From JBCDGH01 sp038751365 (GTDB lineage Bacteria; Patescibacteriota; JACMRA01): 52,249 bases of DNA. Under the pieces are notes generated by a model, which was given only the letters and a program-made list of their open reading frames with translations, was not told where the DNA came from and ran no database searches. Where the stretch lies: assembly GCA_038751365.1 (NCBI GenBank), contig JBCDGH010000005.1, positions 1 through 52,249 on the forward strand. The letters are read 5' to 3'. The translations under genes were made by a program, and so were the position numbers. Positions 25,600 through 33,713 of this stretch are shown here, in pieces; the stretch's first letter is position 1, and each line of letters opens with the position of its first letter.

Positions 25600-26337
25600 C
25601 TACTCTACTTGCAGAGGTTCGTCTCTAAATTTACGATAGGTAACAAACCTATTAGCTGACTCTTGCCAGTACCCTAATCTAAATAAATCACCATTTGTAG
25701 AACTGGTATACAAATAACATTTTCTCAGATTGCTAGCCTGGCTAAAATTGCAGCTCAAAGTATTATCGTTATAAATTTGAGTTTGAGGATTTATATCTTT
25801 TGAAGAATTAAGTTTTTCCACACATCTATAAGGTATTTCTCGTTCACCAAAAGTAGTAGAATACACGCCTCTATTGTCTCTAGGAAAGTCTTCTTCTCTA
25901 ATATATTTATGAGTATCTAATTCGATAACTTGACCGGTTAAATGCCTTTTTAAAGTAAATTCAAAATCTACTTCATTCAATGACCCTGAGCAAATGGCTT
26001 TTGGATAAGCTCTTTGACTAGGAATTGTATTACTATTAATATAAAACTCATTCAGTCCGTTCACAACTTGAGAAATATCTTGCAGTCTTTGCCTGTCTCT
26101 ATTTACAGCGTTCTGACTACTAAAAGCCCACCACGATATACCTAACAAACTAATTAAGCAGACTACGATTACTATAATCTCTAAGAGATTAATTCTTTTA
26201 TTTAGGCTAAATAATCCCGACCTAGAAGTGTTTGTGACATAGGTATTCTGATTATAATTATAACCTTGAGGTGGTACTTGGTTAAAGCCATTTTGGTTTG
26301 AAGGATAGCTACCTGTCTGTTGCATCATAAATAACAT
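25600..26337 (-). CDS. Pilin-like membrane protein
   Basis: A 245-residue protein. The N-terminal 45 residues are Gln/Asn/Tyr/Pro-rich and cytoplasmic. A span follows at about 50-72 (LLEIIVIVVCLISLLGISWWAF), then RDRQRLQDISQVVNGLNEFYINSNTIPS, the pattern seen after the N-terminal helix of type IV pilin-like and pseudopilin-like proteins (a run of helical turns, 'aL..Y....g.yP'). A globular domain with several cysteines follows. There is no prepilin-peptidase Gly-Phe site before the span, so it is probably a membrane-anchored relative and not a processed pilin. It precedes no other pilus gene here. Confidence 0.65.
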   Translation of the reverse strand: MLFMMQQTGSYPSNQNGFNQVPPQGYNYNQNTYVTNTSRSGLFSLNKRINLLEIIVIVVCLISLLGISWWAFSSQNAVNRDRQRLQDISQVVNGLNEFYINSNTIPSQRAYPKAICSGSLNEVDFEFTLKRHLTGQVIELDTHKYIREEDFPRDNRGVYSTTFGEREIPYRCVEKLNSSKDINPQTQIYNDNTLSCNFSQASNLRKCYLYTSSTNGDLFRLGYWQESANRFVTYRKFRDEPLQVE

Positions 26338-26347
26338 ACGAATTTAG

Positions 26348-26725
26348 TTACTCAGAATTAATCCACAATTCATACAAAATATAACAAATCAAGACCAGTA
26401 TACCCCTCCAAATAGTAAGGACTTGTGTCTGCTGCATAACTAGTAATAAAACAGTAATACCTGCTGTTACCATACTCTGATAAACCAACTGGTTGACTTG
26501 ATATATCGGCAAAATTTGTTTTCGAATAGTAAAATACCACCAGAAAGTAAATAAGCTAATTATACTGGTCAGAAAAACTGTTAAAACACCCAAAAAAGCC
26601 CAAATATAAATATTATTTTCGTAAGGATCTACAAATACCAAAAGAGTGCTTAACCCAACAAAACTAAAACCGCAAGATAATAGCAGCAGTCTTTGTAAAT
26701 TAATAGTATACTCAACTGGATTCAT
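26348..26725 (-). CDS. Small four-span membrane protein
   Basis: A 125-residue protein with four hydrophobic segments and few charges, of unknown family. The start is set at ATG 26725 (MNPVEYTIN); a longer frame from TTG 26770 would run through the efp promoter region. It is followed after 10 bp by the pilin-like gene on the same strand, so the two are probably co-transcribed and may work together. It is divergent from efp with 56 bp between the starts; a TTGACA box at 26769-26764 on the minus strand could serve it. Confidence 0.65.
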   Translation of the reverse strand: MNPVEYTINLQRLLLLSCGFSFVGLSTLLVFVDPYENNIYIWAFLGVLTVFLTSIISLFTFWWYFTIRKQILPIYQVNQLVYQSMVTAGITVLLLVMQQTQVLTIWRGILVLICYILYELWINSE

Positions 26726-26781
26726 AATCTTGACTAAAACTAGATTGCCTCTCACCGTAAATCTTGTCAATCGTTAACTAT

Positions 26782-27345
26782 ATGCTCGACTTCTCAGAGA
26801 TAAAACTTGGTAAAGTAGTACAATACAATAATCAGCCCTGCGTAATTACTAAATGTGACTTTTTGAGAATGCAACAGCGCAAGCCAGTAAAAAAGTGCAT
26901 ACTTAAGAATTTAATTACAGGTAATAACGTAGAATACTCATTCAAAAGTGGAGAAGCTGTCGAAGAAGCTGACTTGAAGAGAGAACCAGCGACTTTCCTT
27001 TACCAGACAGGTAATAACCTAAATTTCCTAGTATCAGCAACTTATGAAACTGTAGAAATAGACTCACAAATTATGAGCGACAAAGCTGATTACCTTAGCG
27101 AGGGTCAGGAAGTAGTCATTCAGTATTTTAACGATGATCCAATAAGTGTCGATCTACCAGTCAAAATCTCTTTCAAAATTATGCAAACCGATGAAGTAGC
27201 AAAAGGCAATACAGTAAATAACGTCTTGAAAGAAGCTACTATCGAAACAGGTAAAATAGTCCGCGTCCCATCATTTATTAAAGTAGGAGAAAAAGTAGTT
27301 ATCAATACTGTTGAGGATAGCTATGTAGAGAGAGATAACAACTAG
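26782..27345 (+). CDS. efp: Elongation factor P with variant tip loop
   Basis: A 187-residue EF-P with all three domains: the KOW-like N-terminus (MLDFSEIKLGKVVQYNNQPCVITKCDFLRM), the middle OB domain and the C-terminal OB domain (…DLPVKISFKIMQTDEVAKGNTV… through VPSFIKVGEKVVINTVEDSYVER). EF-P relieves ribosome stalling at polyproline. The tip loop that holds the modified Lys34 in E. coli (PGKGQ) reads RMQQRKPV; by ungapped alignment with E. coli the Lys34 position is Gln, with Arg-Lys one and two places later. Start at ATG 26782 (not the TTG at 26764). No EpmA/EpmB-type modifier is nearby. Confidence 0.95.
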   Translation: MLDFSEIKLGKVVQYNNQPCVITKCDFLRMQQRKPVKKCILKNLITGNNVEYSFKSGEAVEEADLKREPATFLYQTGNNLNFLVSATYETVEIDSQIMSDKADYLSEGQEVVIQYFNDDPISVDLPVKISFKIMQTDEVAKGNTVNNVLKEATIETGKIVRVPSFIKVGEKVVINTVEDSYVERDNN

Positions 27346-27357
27346 ACTACTCCAGCA

Positions 27358-27975
27358 TTATTTTTTACCTGCAAAGTTATTGTATTTGTAGCTATAATAC
27401 ATCGTACTATAGTTAGGATCACTCGCAGTATCTAGAATTTCGATTTTCCCTTTTTGGGTAAACTTTATAAGTAGGTGATTATCATGTACATTCAAGTTAG
27501 AAATATTTAATGACTTTAGATTTTCTTTTTCTGAGTTATTTATCAACACTGCCTCCCCTTTTTTTAGTAGGACTTGAGAACTAGCTTTATCAGCTTCGTA
27601 TAATATGATTGACTTAGAATTAGAGTTTAACTTATTAACAAAAAACATACCTTGACCAATAACCACGCATATTGGTAGCTTATCTGCCTCAATTGCCATA
27701 TTCTGACCAGCTATTGTGTTACCCAAAATTGCGCAACCGTTTTCTCCATTATAAGCATTTTCAAGTAAGCTCTTTTCGTTGACTATAATCCTCTGACGAT
27801 CGTCTATATTATAGTTGAATTTTAACTCAATATTATACTCTTCAAAAATTTTATCCAAAAACGACCAGTACTCATCAGGTGAATTAAATATTTTTGGTAT
27901 CTCAATCTCGGGATTAAGCGGGTATTTAATAAAATCTTGTTTTTTTTCTGGCTTAAAAAAATCTAAAACTTCCAT
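27358..27975 (-). CDS. Protein with a degenerate FHA-like C-terminal domain
   Basis: A 205-residue protein. The last 80 residues (…VLLKKGEAVLINN…LNISNLNVHDNHLLIKFTQKGKIEILDTASDPN…) follow the strand order of FHA domains, including an 'H' after a turn and 'I.D.aS.(N)' like the FHA 'D.S.NGT'. The phosphothreonine-binding Arg and Ser positions are not clearly present. The N-terminal half is unrecognised. Start at ATG 27975. It is divergent from a clear FHA-domain gene at 28149, which suggests the two are related in function. Confidence 0.5.
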   Translation of the reverse strand: MEVLDFFKPEKKQDFIKYPLNPEIEIPKIFNSPDEYWSFLDKIFEEYNIELKFNYNIDDRQRIIVNEKSLLENAYNGENGCAILGNTIAGQNMAIEADKLPICVVIGQGMFFVNKLNSNSKSIILYEADKASSQVLLKKGEAVLINNSEKENLKSLNISNLNVHDNHLLIKFTQKGKIEILDTASDPNYSTMYYSYKYNNFAGKK

Positions 27976-28115
27976 AATCAACTTTACAAATTTGTACTGA
28001 AATACGATTATTTTGGATTATTCTTTACTTTAATGTTTTCGTCCAGAACTTTAACTAAATCTTTAACGGATATAATATTTGTCAAAATGGCAATAATAAA
28101 ATAGGCTCTGAGATA

Positions 28116-28143
28116 TTGCAAGTAAACATCAAAAATATATAAA
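28116..28143 (+). promoter_or_regulatory. Promoter of the FHA-domain gene, leaderless arrangement
   Basis: TTGCAA (28116-28121), 16 bp, TATAAA (28138-28143), five bases, ATG at 28149. The predicted start of transcription is within a few bases of the ATG. Confidence 0.5.
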
Positions 28144-28148
28144 CGAAT

Positions 28149-29081
28149 ATGAATAATGAAAAAGTTAATACACAACAAGAAAATTTGAAAAGTTCTGCAG
28201 AGATAGAGCGTGAAATTAAAGCTAAGCAAGCTAAACTAGAAAATCTTAAAAAATTGCAGCAGGGATTGGAGTCTCAAATAAGTGAGCTTAAAGATGAAAA
28301 AGCTCGAGCCAAGAACCTAGAAGCCTATAATTCCTTCTTGGAAGCCTACCCTACTTTAGACAAATTTGAAGAATCATTACCAGAATTAGCTAGCTATATT
28401 TCTCAAAATAAAAATCCTGACACAGGTGTATATAACTTGATACCTGTAGTTAAATTCATAAATGAGCTAATTATAAAGCACTATAAAGCTAATAAAGACG
28501 TTCACAATAAGCTCATACTAACTGGTACTTATGAACTAAATCCGGAAACACCTAAGGTTTATCATTCAGAACAAGCAGAGATATATCCTCCTCTAGAGCC
28601 CGAAGATATATCTGTATACTCAGAGTGTGAAGAAAATAGAAAAGAAATGATAGAAAAGCTAAATCAAGAAATAAAAGAAGGTAGAAATGAAATATTAGCG
28701 CATAATAGCCTGCAAATACCCGAAAACTGTACAGAGTTTTCACTAGTCCTAGGTGGCACTTCAGAGAAGTTTAAATGCTATGTATACTCTTCCCAAGAAT
28801 TTAATTTAGATAAAAAACAACCATATAGAAAAGTAAATCTAGCATTTCTTAAGCTGAGGAGAGAGCCTGACGTATACGAACCTGCTCAAACTTTCCAGTT
28901 AAATAAATCCGAAGTGACTATTGGTAGAAGTACAGAAAATAAACTCGTCACTGTGGAAGATGAAACAAAGGTGTCAAATAATCATTTACAAATAGATTTG
29001 GTAGGCGATCAAATAGTAATTACCGATAATTCTACTAATGGAACTAAAGTTAACCTAGCTTATATCTCCCATTTGAGTTAG
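28149..29081 (+). CDS. Coiled-coil protein with C-terminal FHA domain
   Basis: A 310-residue cytoplasmic protein. Residues 8-65 form a strong coiled coil (repeated KAKQAKLENLKKLQQ-type heptads). The middle is unrecognised. Residues about 235-305 are an FHA domain: FQLNKSEVTIGRSTENKLVTV, VSNNHLQIDLVGDQIVITDNSTNGTKV, with the GR, the SxxH-type (SNNH) and the NGT signatures. FHA domains bind phosphothreonine peptides and usually act with Ser/Thr kinases; none is in the window. It lies 58 bp before prfA on the same strand. Confidence 0.85.
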   Translation: MNNEKVNTQQENLKSSAEIEREIKAKQAKLENLKKLQQGLESQISELKDEKARAKNLEAYNSFLEAYPTLDKFEESLPELASYISQNKNPDTGVYNLIPVVKFINELIIKHYKANKDVHNKLILTGTYELNPETPKVYHSEQAEIYPPLEPEDISVYSECEENRKEMIEKLNQEIKEGRNEILAHNSLQIPENCTEFSLVLGGTSEKFKCYVYSSQEFNLDKKQPYRKVNLAFLKLRREPDVYEPAQTFQLNKSEVTIGRSTENKLVTVEDETKVSNNHLQIDLVGDQIVITDNSTNGTKVNLAYISHLS

Positions 29082-29139
29082 AGAAGCTGATATGTGGCAT
29101 TATTATGCTAAGTTCAAGAATCTTGACTAAAAAAACTAC

Positions 29140-30255
29140 TTGAGAGACCCTCAGATATATAGAACTAATCAAAATAATATTGTGTCGCAGCTTCCGTTAG
29201 CAGAAATTATCCACCAGTACGAAGAAACAAACCAGAAACTATCAAATACTTCAGATACTGAGATTTTAATCAAATTAGGTAAGGCACAGAAGAAAGCTCA
29301 GCCCAAGTACGAGCTAGCCTCAGAAATATTGAGTTTAGAAAGCTCTCTAGCTAAAAATGAGAAACTACTTACAGAACTAGACTCTGACGAGCAGGAACTA
29401 ATCTTACTAACTAAAGAAGAAATAGACGAACAAAAAGTTAGATTAGAGAGTCTTAACGAGCAATTATTAAGTTACTTAGCACCTCAAGATCCTATGGATG
29501 ATAGTGATGTTCTTTTAGAGATTAGAGCAGCCGCTGGGGGTGATGAAAGCTCTTTATTCGCAGCTGAGATTTTGAAAATGTACACTCACATGTGTCAAAA
29601 ACAGTGCTTCAGTATCAAAACTATTTCTTTTAGCGAAAATGAATTAGGAGGGTACAAAGAGGTAATTTGTGAAATCAGAGGTGATGGAGCTTTTAGTTGG
29701 TTTAAATATGAAGGTGGAGTACATAGAGTACAGAGAGTACCTGCCACAGAAAAACAAGGTAGGGTGCATACTTCGACAGTTAGCGTAGTAATCATGCCGT
29801 TAATCGAAAACAATAACTCTTTCAAGCTAGACATGAATGAGGTAGAGATAGTTGCCTCCACTAGCCAAGGCGCAGGCGGTCAAAGTGTCAACACTACTTA
29901 CTCTGCTATCAAGACTAAGCATATACCTACCGGGATCGAAGCCCAGTGTCAAGATGAACGTAATCAACAACAGAATAAGTTAAAAGCTTTGCAAATCTTA
30001 ACTAGTCGCGTATTTGACTACTATGAACAGGAAAGGCTAGCCAAAGAATCAGCAGCTAGAAGAGTCCAAGTAGGTCGCGGAGACCGAAGCGAAAAGATTA
30101 GAACCTATAATTTCCCACAGGACAGACTAACCGACCACCGCTTTAGCCACAGCTGGAACCAACTTCCGCTAGTAATGACTGGTAGAATTGAATCAGTAAT
30201 AGAAGATATCAAAAAAATCGTAGCTAAACAAACTTTGGAGCAACTCACCCACTAA
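29140..30255 (+). CDS. prfA: Peptide chain release factor 1
   Basis: A 371-residue class I release factor. Domain 2 carries the PAT motif (HRVQRVPATEKQGRVHTS), which in RF1 reads UAA and UAG (RF2 has SPF). The GGQ motif that triggers peptide release is in STSQGAGGQSVNTTYSAI near residue 245, and the C-terminal RRVQVGRGDRSEKIRTYNFPQDRLTDHR block is typical. The upstream stop at 29128-29130 leaves TTG at 29140 as the earliest start, and GTG at 29182 is an alternative. RF1 dominance agrees with the predominance of TAA and TAG stops in the window. The HemK-type methyltransferase that often accompanies prfA is not adjacent. Confidence 0.97.
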   Translation: MRDPQIYRTNQNNIVSQLPLAEIIHQYEETNQKLSNTSDTEILIKLGKAQKKAQPKYELASEILSLESSLAKNEKLLTELDSDEQELILLTKEEIDEQKVRLESLNEQLLSYLAPQDPMDDSDVLLEIRAAAGGDESSLFAAEILKMYTHMCQKQCFSIKTISFSENELGGYKEVICEIRGDGAFSWFKYEGGVHRVQRVPATEKQGRVHTSTVSVVIMPLIENNNSFKLDMNEVEIVASTSQGAGGQSVNTTYSAIKTKHIPTGIEAQCQDERNQQQNKLKALQILTSRVFDYYEQERLAKESAARRVQVGRGDRSEKIRTYNFPQDRLTDHRFSHSWNQLPLVMTGRIESVIEDIKKIVAKQTLEQLTH

Positions 30256-30274
30256 CATAAATAATACAGCAGTT

Positions 30275-31051
30275 TTATTTAGTTCCTACTCTACTTATCA
30301 CCTCTTTAGCTAGTTCTTGGTAGGCAGATGCTCCAGGTGATTTAGGATCGTAGTCAAAAATTGATTGACCAAAAGAAGGACTCTCGGCTATTTTAACCAC
30401 TCTGGGAATAGAAACACTGAAAAGATCTTGTCCAAAATTTTTCTCCAGCTCAGCTCTTACCTCACCACTTAGTCTATTTCGTTTATCATACATAGTTAGT
30501 AAGATACCTAACACTTGCAGCTTAGGATGAAGCTTAGTCTGAATCTCTTTTAGTGTCATTACTAGTTGCGTCAATCCGTCTAAAGCTAAAAATTCGGCTT
30601 GTACAGGTAAAATTACTTGATTACAAGAAGTTAAAGCATTCAAAGTTAAAAGTGATAACGAAGGCTGGCAATCTATAAAAATAAAATCAAAGGAACGGTT
30701 GACGTGAGGAGTTATTGCGGTTTTTAAGTTAAATTGCCTACCAGAAGGCGAATTCTGATTGAATTGGCCAAGCTTCAAATTAGAAGGTATTAACCATAAA
30801 TTTGGAATATATGTGGGATAAGTAGTATCTAGTAATTCTCTCTCATGATTCAAAACATCTAAAATAGTTTTTGGACCTTTTTGGTCTTGTATAACCTGAA
30901 CTCCCAAATGTTCTCCACTATGCCCTTGTGGATCGAGATCTATAATCAATACTTTATATCCAGATTTAGCTAAAGCAGCCCCTAAATTCACAGAGGTAGT
31001 AGTTTTCCCGACCCCACCTTTTTGGTTTGTAACAGAAATGACAGTGGACAT
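30275..31051 (-). CDS. parA: ParA/Soj-type chromosome-partition ATPase
   Basis: A 258-residue Walker-type ATPase: deviant Walker A QKGGVGKTTTSVNLGAALA, LIIDLDPQGHSGEHLG, FIFIDCQPSLSLLTLNAL, and PVQAEFLALDGLTQLV, all matching Soj/ParA. These proteins bind DNA non-specifically as ATP dimers and move ParB-parS complexes. No parB or parS-like repeat lies beside it. Start at ATG 31051 (MSTVISVTNQKGG). It begins only 13 bp after the 3' end of tRNA-Arg on the same strand, so its message probably arises from the tRNA transcript. Confidence 0.93.
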   Translation of the reverse strand: MSTVISVTNQKGGVGKTTTSVNLGAALAKSGYKVLIIDLDPQGHSGEHLGVQVIQDQKGPKTILDVLNHERELLDTTYPTYIPNLWLIPSNLKLGQFNQNSPSGRQFNLKTAITPHVNRSFDFIFIDCQPSLSLLTLNALTSCNQVILPVQAEFLALDGLTQLVMTLKEIQTKLHPKLQVLGILLTMYDKRNRLSGEVRAELEKNFGQDLFSVSIPRVVKIAESPSFGQSIFDYDPKSPGASAYQELAKEVISRVGTK

Positions 31052-31064
31052 TAAAAAGTAGTTA

Positions 31065-31141
31065 TGGTGCACCCGGAGGGACTCGAACCCCCGACCAACT
31101 GGTTCGAAGCCAGCTACTCTAATCCACTGAGCTACGAGTGC
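31065..31141 (-). tRNA. tRNA-Arg (anticodon TCG)
   Basis: A 77-nt cloverleaf. Acceptor GCACTCG pairs with CGGGTGC (one G-U); the anticodon loop is CTTCGAA (anticodon TCG); the T arm is CGGGG-GTTCGAG-TCCCTCCG in register; the discriminator is A, with encoded CCA. Directly upstream of parA, behind a strong promoter. Confidence 0.96.
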
Positions 31142-31154
31142 AATTTATATCTGT

Positions 31155-31183
31155 AAAGTAGCTTGGGAGCGTCTATTTGTCAA
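31155..31183 (-). promoter_or_regulatory. Promoter of tRNA-Arg and parA
   Basis: Minus strand: TTGACA (31183-31178), 17 bp, TACTTT (31160-31155), 13 bp before the mature tRNA 5' end. The -35 box contains the TGA stop codon of the membrane protein gene at 31180-31536. Confidence 0.65.
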
Positions 31184-31536
31184 GCACCGAGTAAGACCTC
31201 TCTATAATGTCCCCAAGAGTACAAGAATAGGAAAAATAGAAGTAAGCAACTACTACCAAATAAAAGATTATTAATTTTAGGATAAGTTTTTTCTAGCCAG
31301 TAACCCAGCGAATAGTTCAACAGAATCATAAACCCAAAGGCTAATGTCATAGTTCCCAAGCTTATGTCTTGAGATAAAGTCTGCATCACTCCCAAATTAA
31401 TTTCATGAAAGTTATCAAGACTAACATAAAAAGACAATAAAACTAATATTACTATATACGCACCCCAAACCCATATCCAGGGTACTAACAGAAATCCAAT
31501 TAAGTAATTTGTTATAGATTTAGTATTAGACTGCAT
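31180..31536 (-). CDS. Small membrane protein, three spans
   Basis: A 118-residue protein with about three membrane spans and Trp-rich boundaries (LVPWIWVWGAYIVILVLLS near 18-36). The family is unknown. It starts with ATG at 31536, 15 bp after the clpP stop on the same strand, so it probably shares clpP's transcript. It stops with TGA, one of few in the window. Confidence 0.6.
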   Translation of the reverse strand: MQSNTKSITNYLIGFLLVPWIWVWGAYIVILVLLSFYVSLDNFHEINLGVMQTLSQDISLGTMTLAFGFMILLNYSLGYWLEKTYPKINNLLFGSSCLLLFFLFLYSWGHYREVLLGA

Positions 31537-31551
31537 AACATTGTTAGAATG

Positions 31552-32136
31552 CTAAACTCCAATAATCTTGTCTACTATGCCATATTCTAGAGACTCTTGT
31601 GCACCCATATAATAGTCTCTATCCATATCTTTCTCAATCTTTTTTATAGTTTGACCTGTTTTGTTGGACATGAATTCATGTAAATTATCTTTAGTCCTAA
31701 TTAAATGTTTAGTATGAATCTCGATATCACTAGCCTGCCCAGCCAAGCCTCCAGAAATCAGCGGTTGGTGAATCATGACTTCTGAGTGAGGTAAAATCAT
31801 TCTCTTTCCTTTTACCCCATTAGCCAATATTAAGCTAGCAGCTGAAGCTGCCATTCCGATACATACTGTAGAGACATCTGGTTTGATTAAATTCATAGTA
31901 TCAATTATCGACCACATTGAAATTATACTACCACCGCCACTATTGATATACATTGTGATATCTTTACTAGAGTCCTCACTTTGCAGATACAACAACTGTG
32001 AAGTAATTATACTAGCCAAATTATCATCAATACCCTCAGCAAGCATGACGATACGTTCATCTAGGAGTCTAGAATATAAGTCCATGGATCTTTCACCTTC
32101 AAAAGATCTTTTAATTACCATTGGTACAAGAGGCAT
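31552..32136 (-). CDS. clpP: ATP-dependent Clp protease proteolytic subunit
   Basis: A 194-residue ClpP. The catalytic Ser is in CIGMAASAASLILANG (about residue 97), His in MILPHSEVMIHQP (about 122), and Asp in DMDRDYYMGAQESLEYGIVD (about 171). The oxyanion strand reads YINSGGGSI, with Gly instead of the usual Pro in INSPGG. ClpP forms the two-ring chamber fed by ClpX, ClpA or ClpC and degrades tmRNA-tagged proteins; ssrA is 6.4 kb away. The N-terminal propeptide is short. ATG at 32136 lies six bases after TATAAT. Confidence 0.96.
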   Translation of the reverse strand: MPLVPMVIKRSFEGERSMDLYSRLLDERIVMLAEGIDDNLASIITSQLLYLQSEDSSKDITMYINSGGGSIISMWSIIDTMNLIKPDVSTVCIGMAASAASLILANGVKGKRMILPHSEVMIHQPLISGGLAGQASDIEIHTKHLIRTKDNLHEFMSNKTGQTIKKIEKDMDRDYYMGAQESLEYGIVDKIIGV

Positions 32137-32142
32137 AGTGAA

Positions 32143-32169
32143 ATTATAGTTATTTTTTTAAGTTGTTAA
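32143..32169 (-). promoter_or_regulatory. Promoter of clpP, leaderless arrangement
   Basis: Minus strand: a perfect TATAAT (32148-32143) ends six bases before the ATG at 32136. The best -35 is TTAACA at 32169-32164 with a short 15-bp spacer. A TTGACA further upstream (32207-32202) may be part of another promoter. Confidence 0.55.
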
Positions 32170-32246
32170 TCATACACGAACTTCAAACATTACAAATATT
32201 TTGTCAAGCAAGTACCTAGGTTGCTAATATGTTCTATAATCATGAA

Positions 32247-33383
32247 TTATCTAAGACTAGTAGTGGACTTAGTTAGTTCTTCGTTAAGCCTTCGATATGA
32301 CCAGACCATCTCTGTAGATAACTTCCTACTTTTTTCTCTAAACTCTTCATTTATAACTCCTGCCATTACTCCTGACTTACGATGTTGCACCAAATCTACC
32401 AGCTTTTGAAACAGCATAACATAGGCTTTATGAGCATTGGCATAACGACTTGGCACCTGCGTAGACCCCATCCTACTTTGTATGTCTGAATACTGCTGAA
32501 TATAGTCATCAAATTCTTCTTCAGTAGAAAGCTCATAAATTCTAGTAAAACTTGTAAGCTCGTTGTCCTCAGCAAATTCTCCTAAGATTTCTATTCTAAA
32601 CTGTTGGTATTCTAAAATACTCTCAGCGGTGGTATCAATAGTCAAAACTTGTACCTTATCAAATTCATCACTGAGGTCTATTTGTCTACTTAGTTGATAC
32701 AGACTAGGAAAGTCTACTCCTTCTTCAGAAGCTGTTTCAAAAGAGCTTTGTAGTTTATCTACCACCGCAAAGTCTTGCTTTTTGAGTTTTATTCTTTTTG
32801 GCGTATCAAGCTCTAGCCCAGTTAGCGGGCTGATACCAAGGTCGACATTTTCTTTATCTGTTCGACCAAAGCAGATTACATTATCTACCTTACCATCACA
32901 CAAACTATCTGAGTTGCGAGGATTACTACCGTATAAATATTCTTGCTTATTGGATAAACCATCGTTATCAGGATCTCCTGACTCACCACCGATTAAAGCA
33001 TTATTGATTTCATTGCTATCAAAATGACTTTCTACCCAAGTTTGAGGATATACAGGCAACTCTTCAAAATTTATAGTTTGGTATAAAACGGAATCATTAC
33101 TAACTTTCTGTAGGGTTTCATCAAGGTTTGCTAAAGCTTTTCTAAGCGCAGGCCTGTCTCTATTTTCTGAAGAGTTTTCAGATTCATCATTGCGCCCTAA
33201 AAGAGAATCTATGTAGTTTGGATTTTTGTATACGAACCAACTCAAACCAATACCAGATACTATTAAGGTAGTTAGACTGAGAGCTAAAATATTTTTTTGG
33301 GAATTGGATAACCTTTTTACAAACTTTGAATAAGCATTTGAGTTAGGTTTTGGAGATAACTTATCGGGTGAAAGCATGGTCAT
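32247..33383 (-). CDS. Membrane protein with a thrombospondin-type-3-like calcium repeat
   Basis: A 378-residue protein. There is a short cytoplasmic part, one span at about 29-49 (ILALSLTTLIVSGIGLSWFVY), then an outer region. GGESGDPDNDGLSNKQEYLYGSNPRNSD near residue 130 is a DxDxDG calcium-binding repeat as in thrombospondin type 3 or dockerin-like proteins. Two cysteines (SLCDGKVDNVICFG) follow. The C-terminal 180 residues are helical and unrecognised. Start at ATG 33383 or 33377; the TTG at 33431 is less likely. It lies about 100 bp downstream of tRNA-Thr(TGT). Confidence 0.7.
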   Translation of the reverse strand: MTMLSPDKLSPKPNSNAYSKFVKRLSNSQKNILALSLTTLIVSGIGLSWFVYKNPNYIDSLLGRNDESENSSENRDRPALRKALANLDETLQKVSNDSVLYQTINFEELPVYPQTWVESHFDSNEINNALIGGESGDPDNDGLSNKQEYLYGSNPRNSDSLCDGKVDNVICFGRTDKENVDLGISPLTGLELDTPKRIKLKKQDFAVVDKLQSSFETASEEGVDFPSLYQLSRQIDLSDEFDKVQVLTIDTTAESILEYQQFRIEILGEFAEDNELTSFTRIYELSTEEEFDDYIQQYSDIQSRMGSTQVPSRYANAHKAYVMLFQKLVDLVQHRKSGVMAGVINEEFREKSRKLSTEMVWSYRRLNEELTKSTTSLR

Positions 33384-33485
33384 ATGAAGTATATCTGAGT
33401 ACAGATTATCTTTTATTTTGCTTACAGTCAAACCTTAGGCAAGAAATAATACCCTGTAACGGGTACTTAATACTTGAATTTTTTA

Positions 33486-33561
33486 TGGAGCCAAATGTCG
33501 GACTCGAACCGACCACCTACGGTTTACAAAACCGTTGCTCTACCGGATGAGCTAATTTGGC
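33486..33561 (-). tRNA. tRNA-Thr (anticodon TGT)
   Basis: A 76-nt cloverleaf. Acceptor GCCAAAT pairs with ATTTGGC, anticodon stem ACGGT/ACCGT with loop TTTGTAA (anticodon TGT), T arm GTCGG-TTCGAGT-CCGAC, discriminator T, encoded CCA. A TTGACA box is about 35 bp upstream (33602-33597). Confidence 0.97.
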
Positions 33562-33713
33562 AATCTTGAATAAGATACTTGGACAATAGTTAGGACTTGT
33601 CAAGCTAAGGCACTGCTAAATCAACAGACTAAATAGCTAAAAGTTCATCTAGTTTGTAAAAACTCTTAGTATAGGCTAAACTATTGCAAATAAAAAACAA
33701 AAACAAATCTAAG

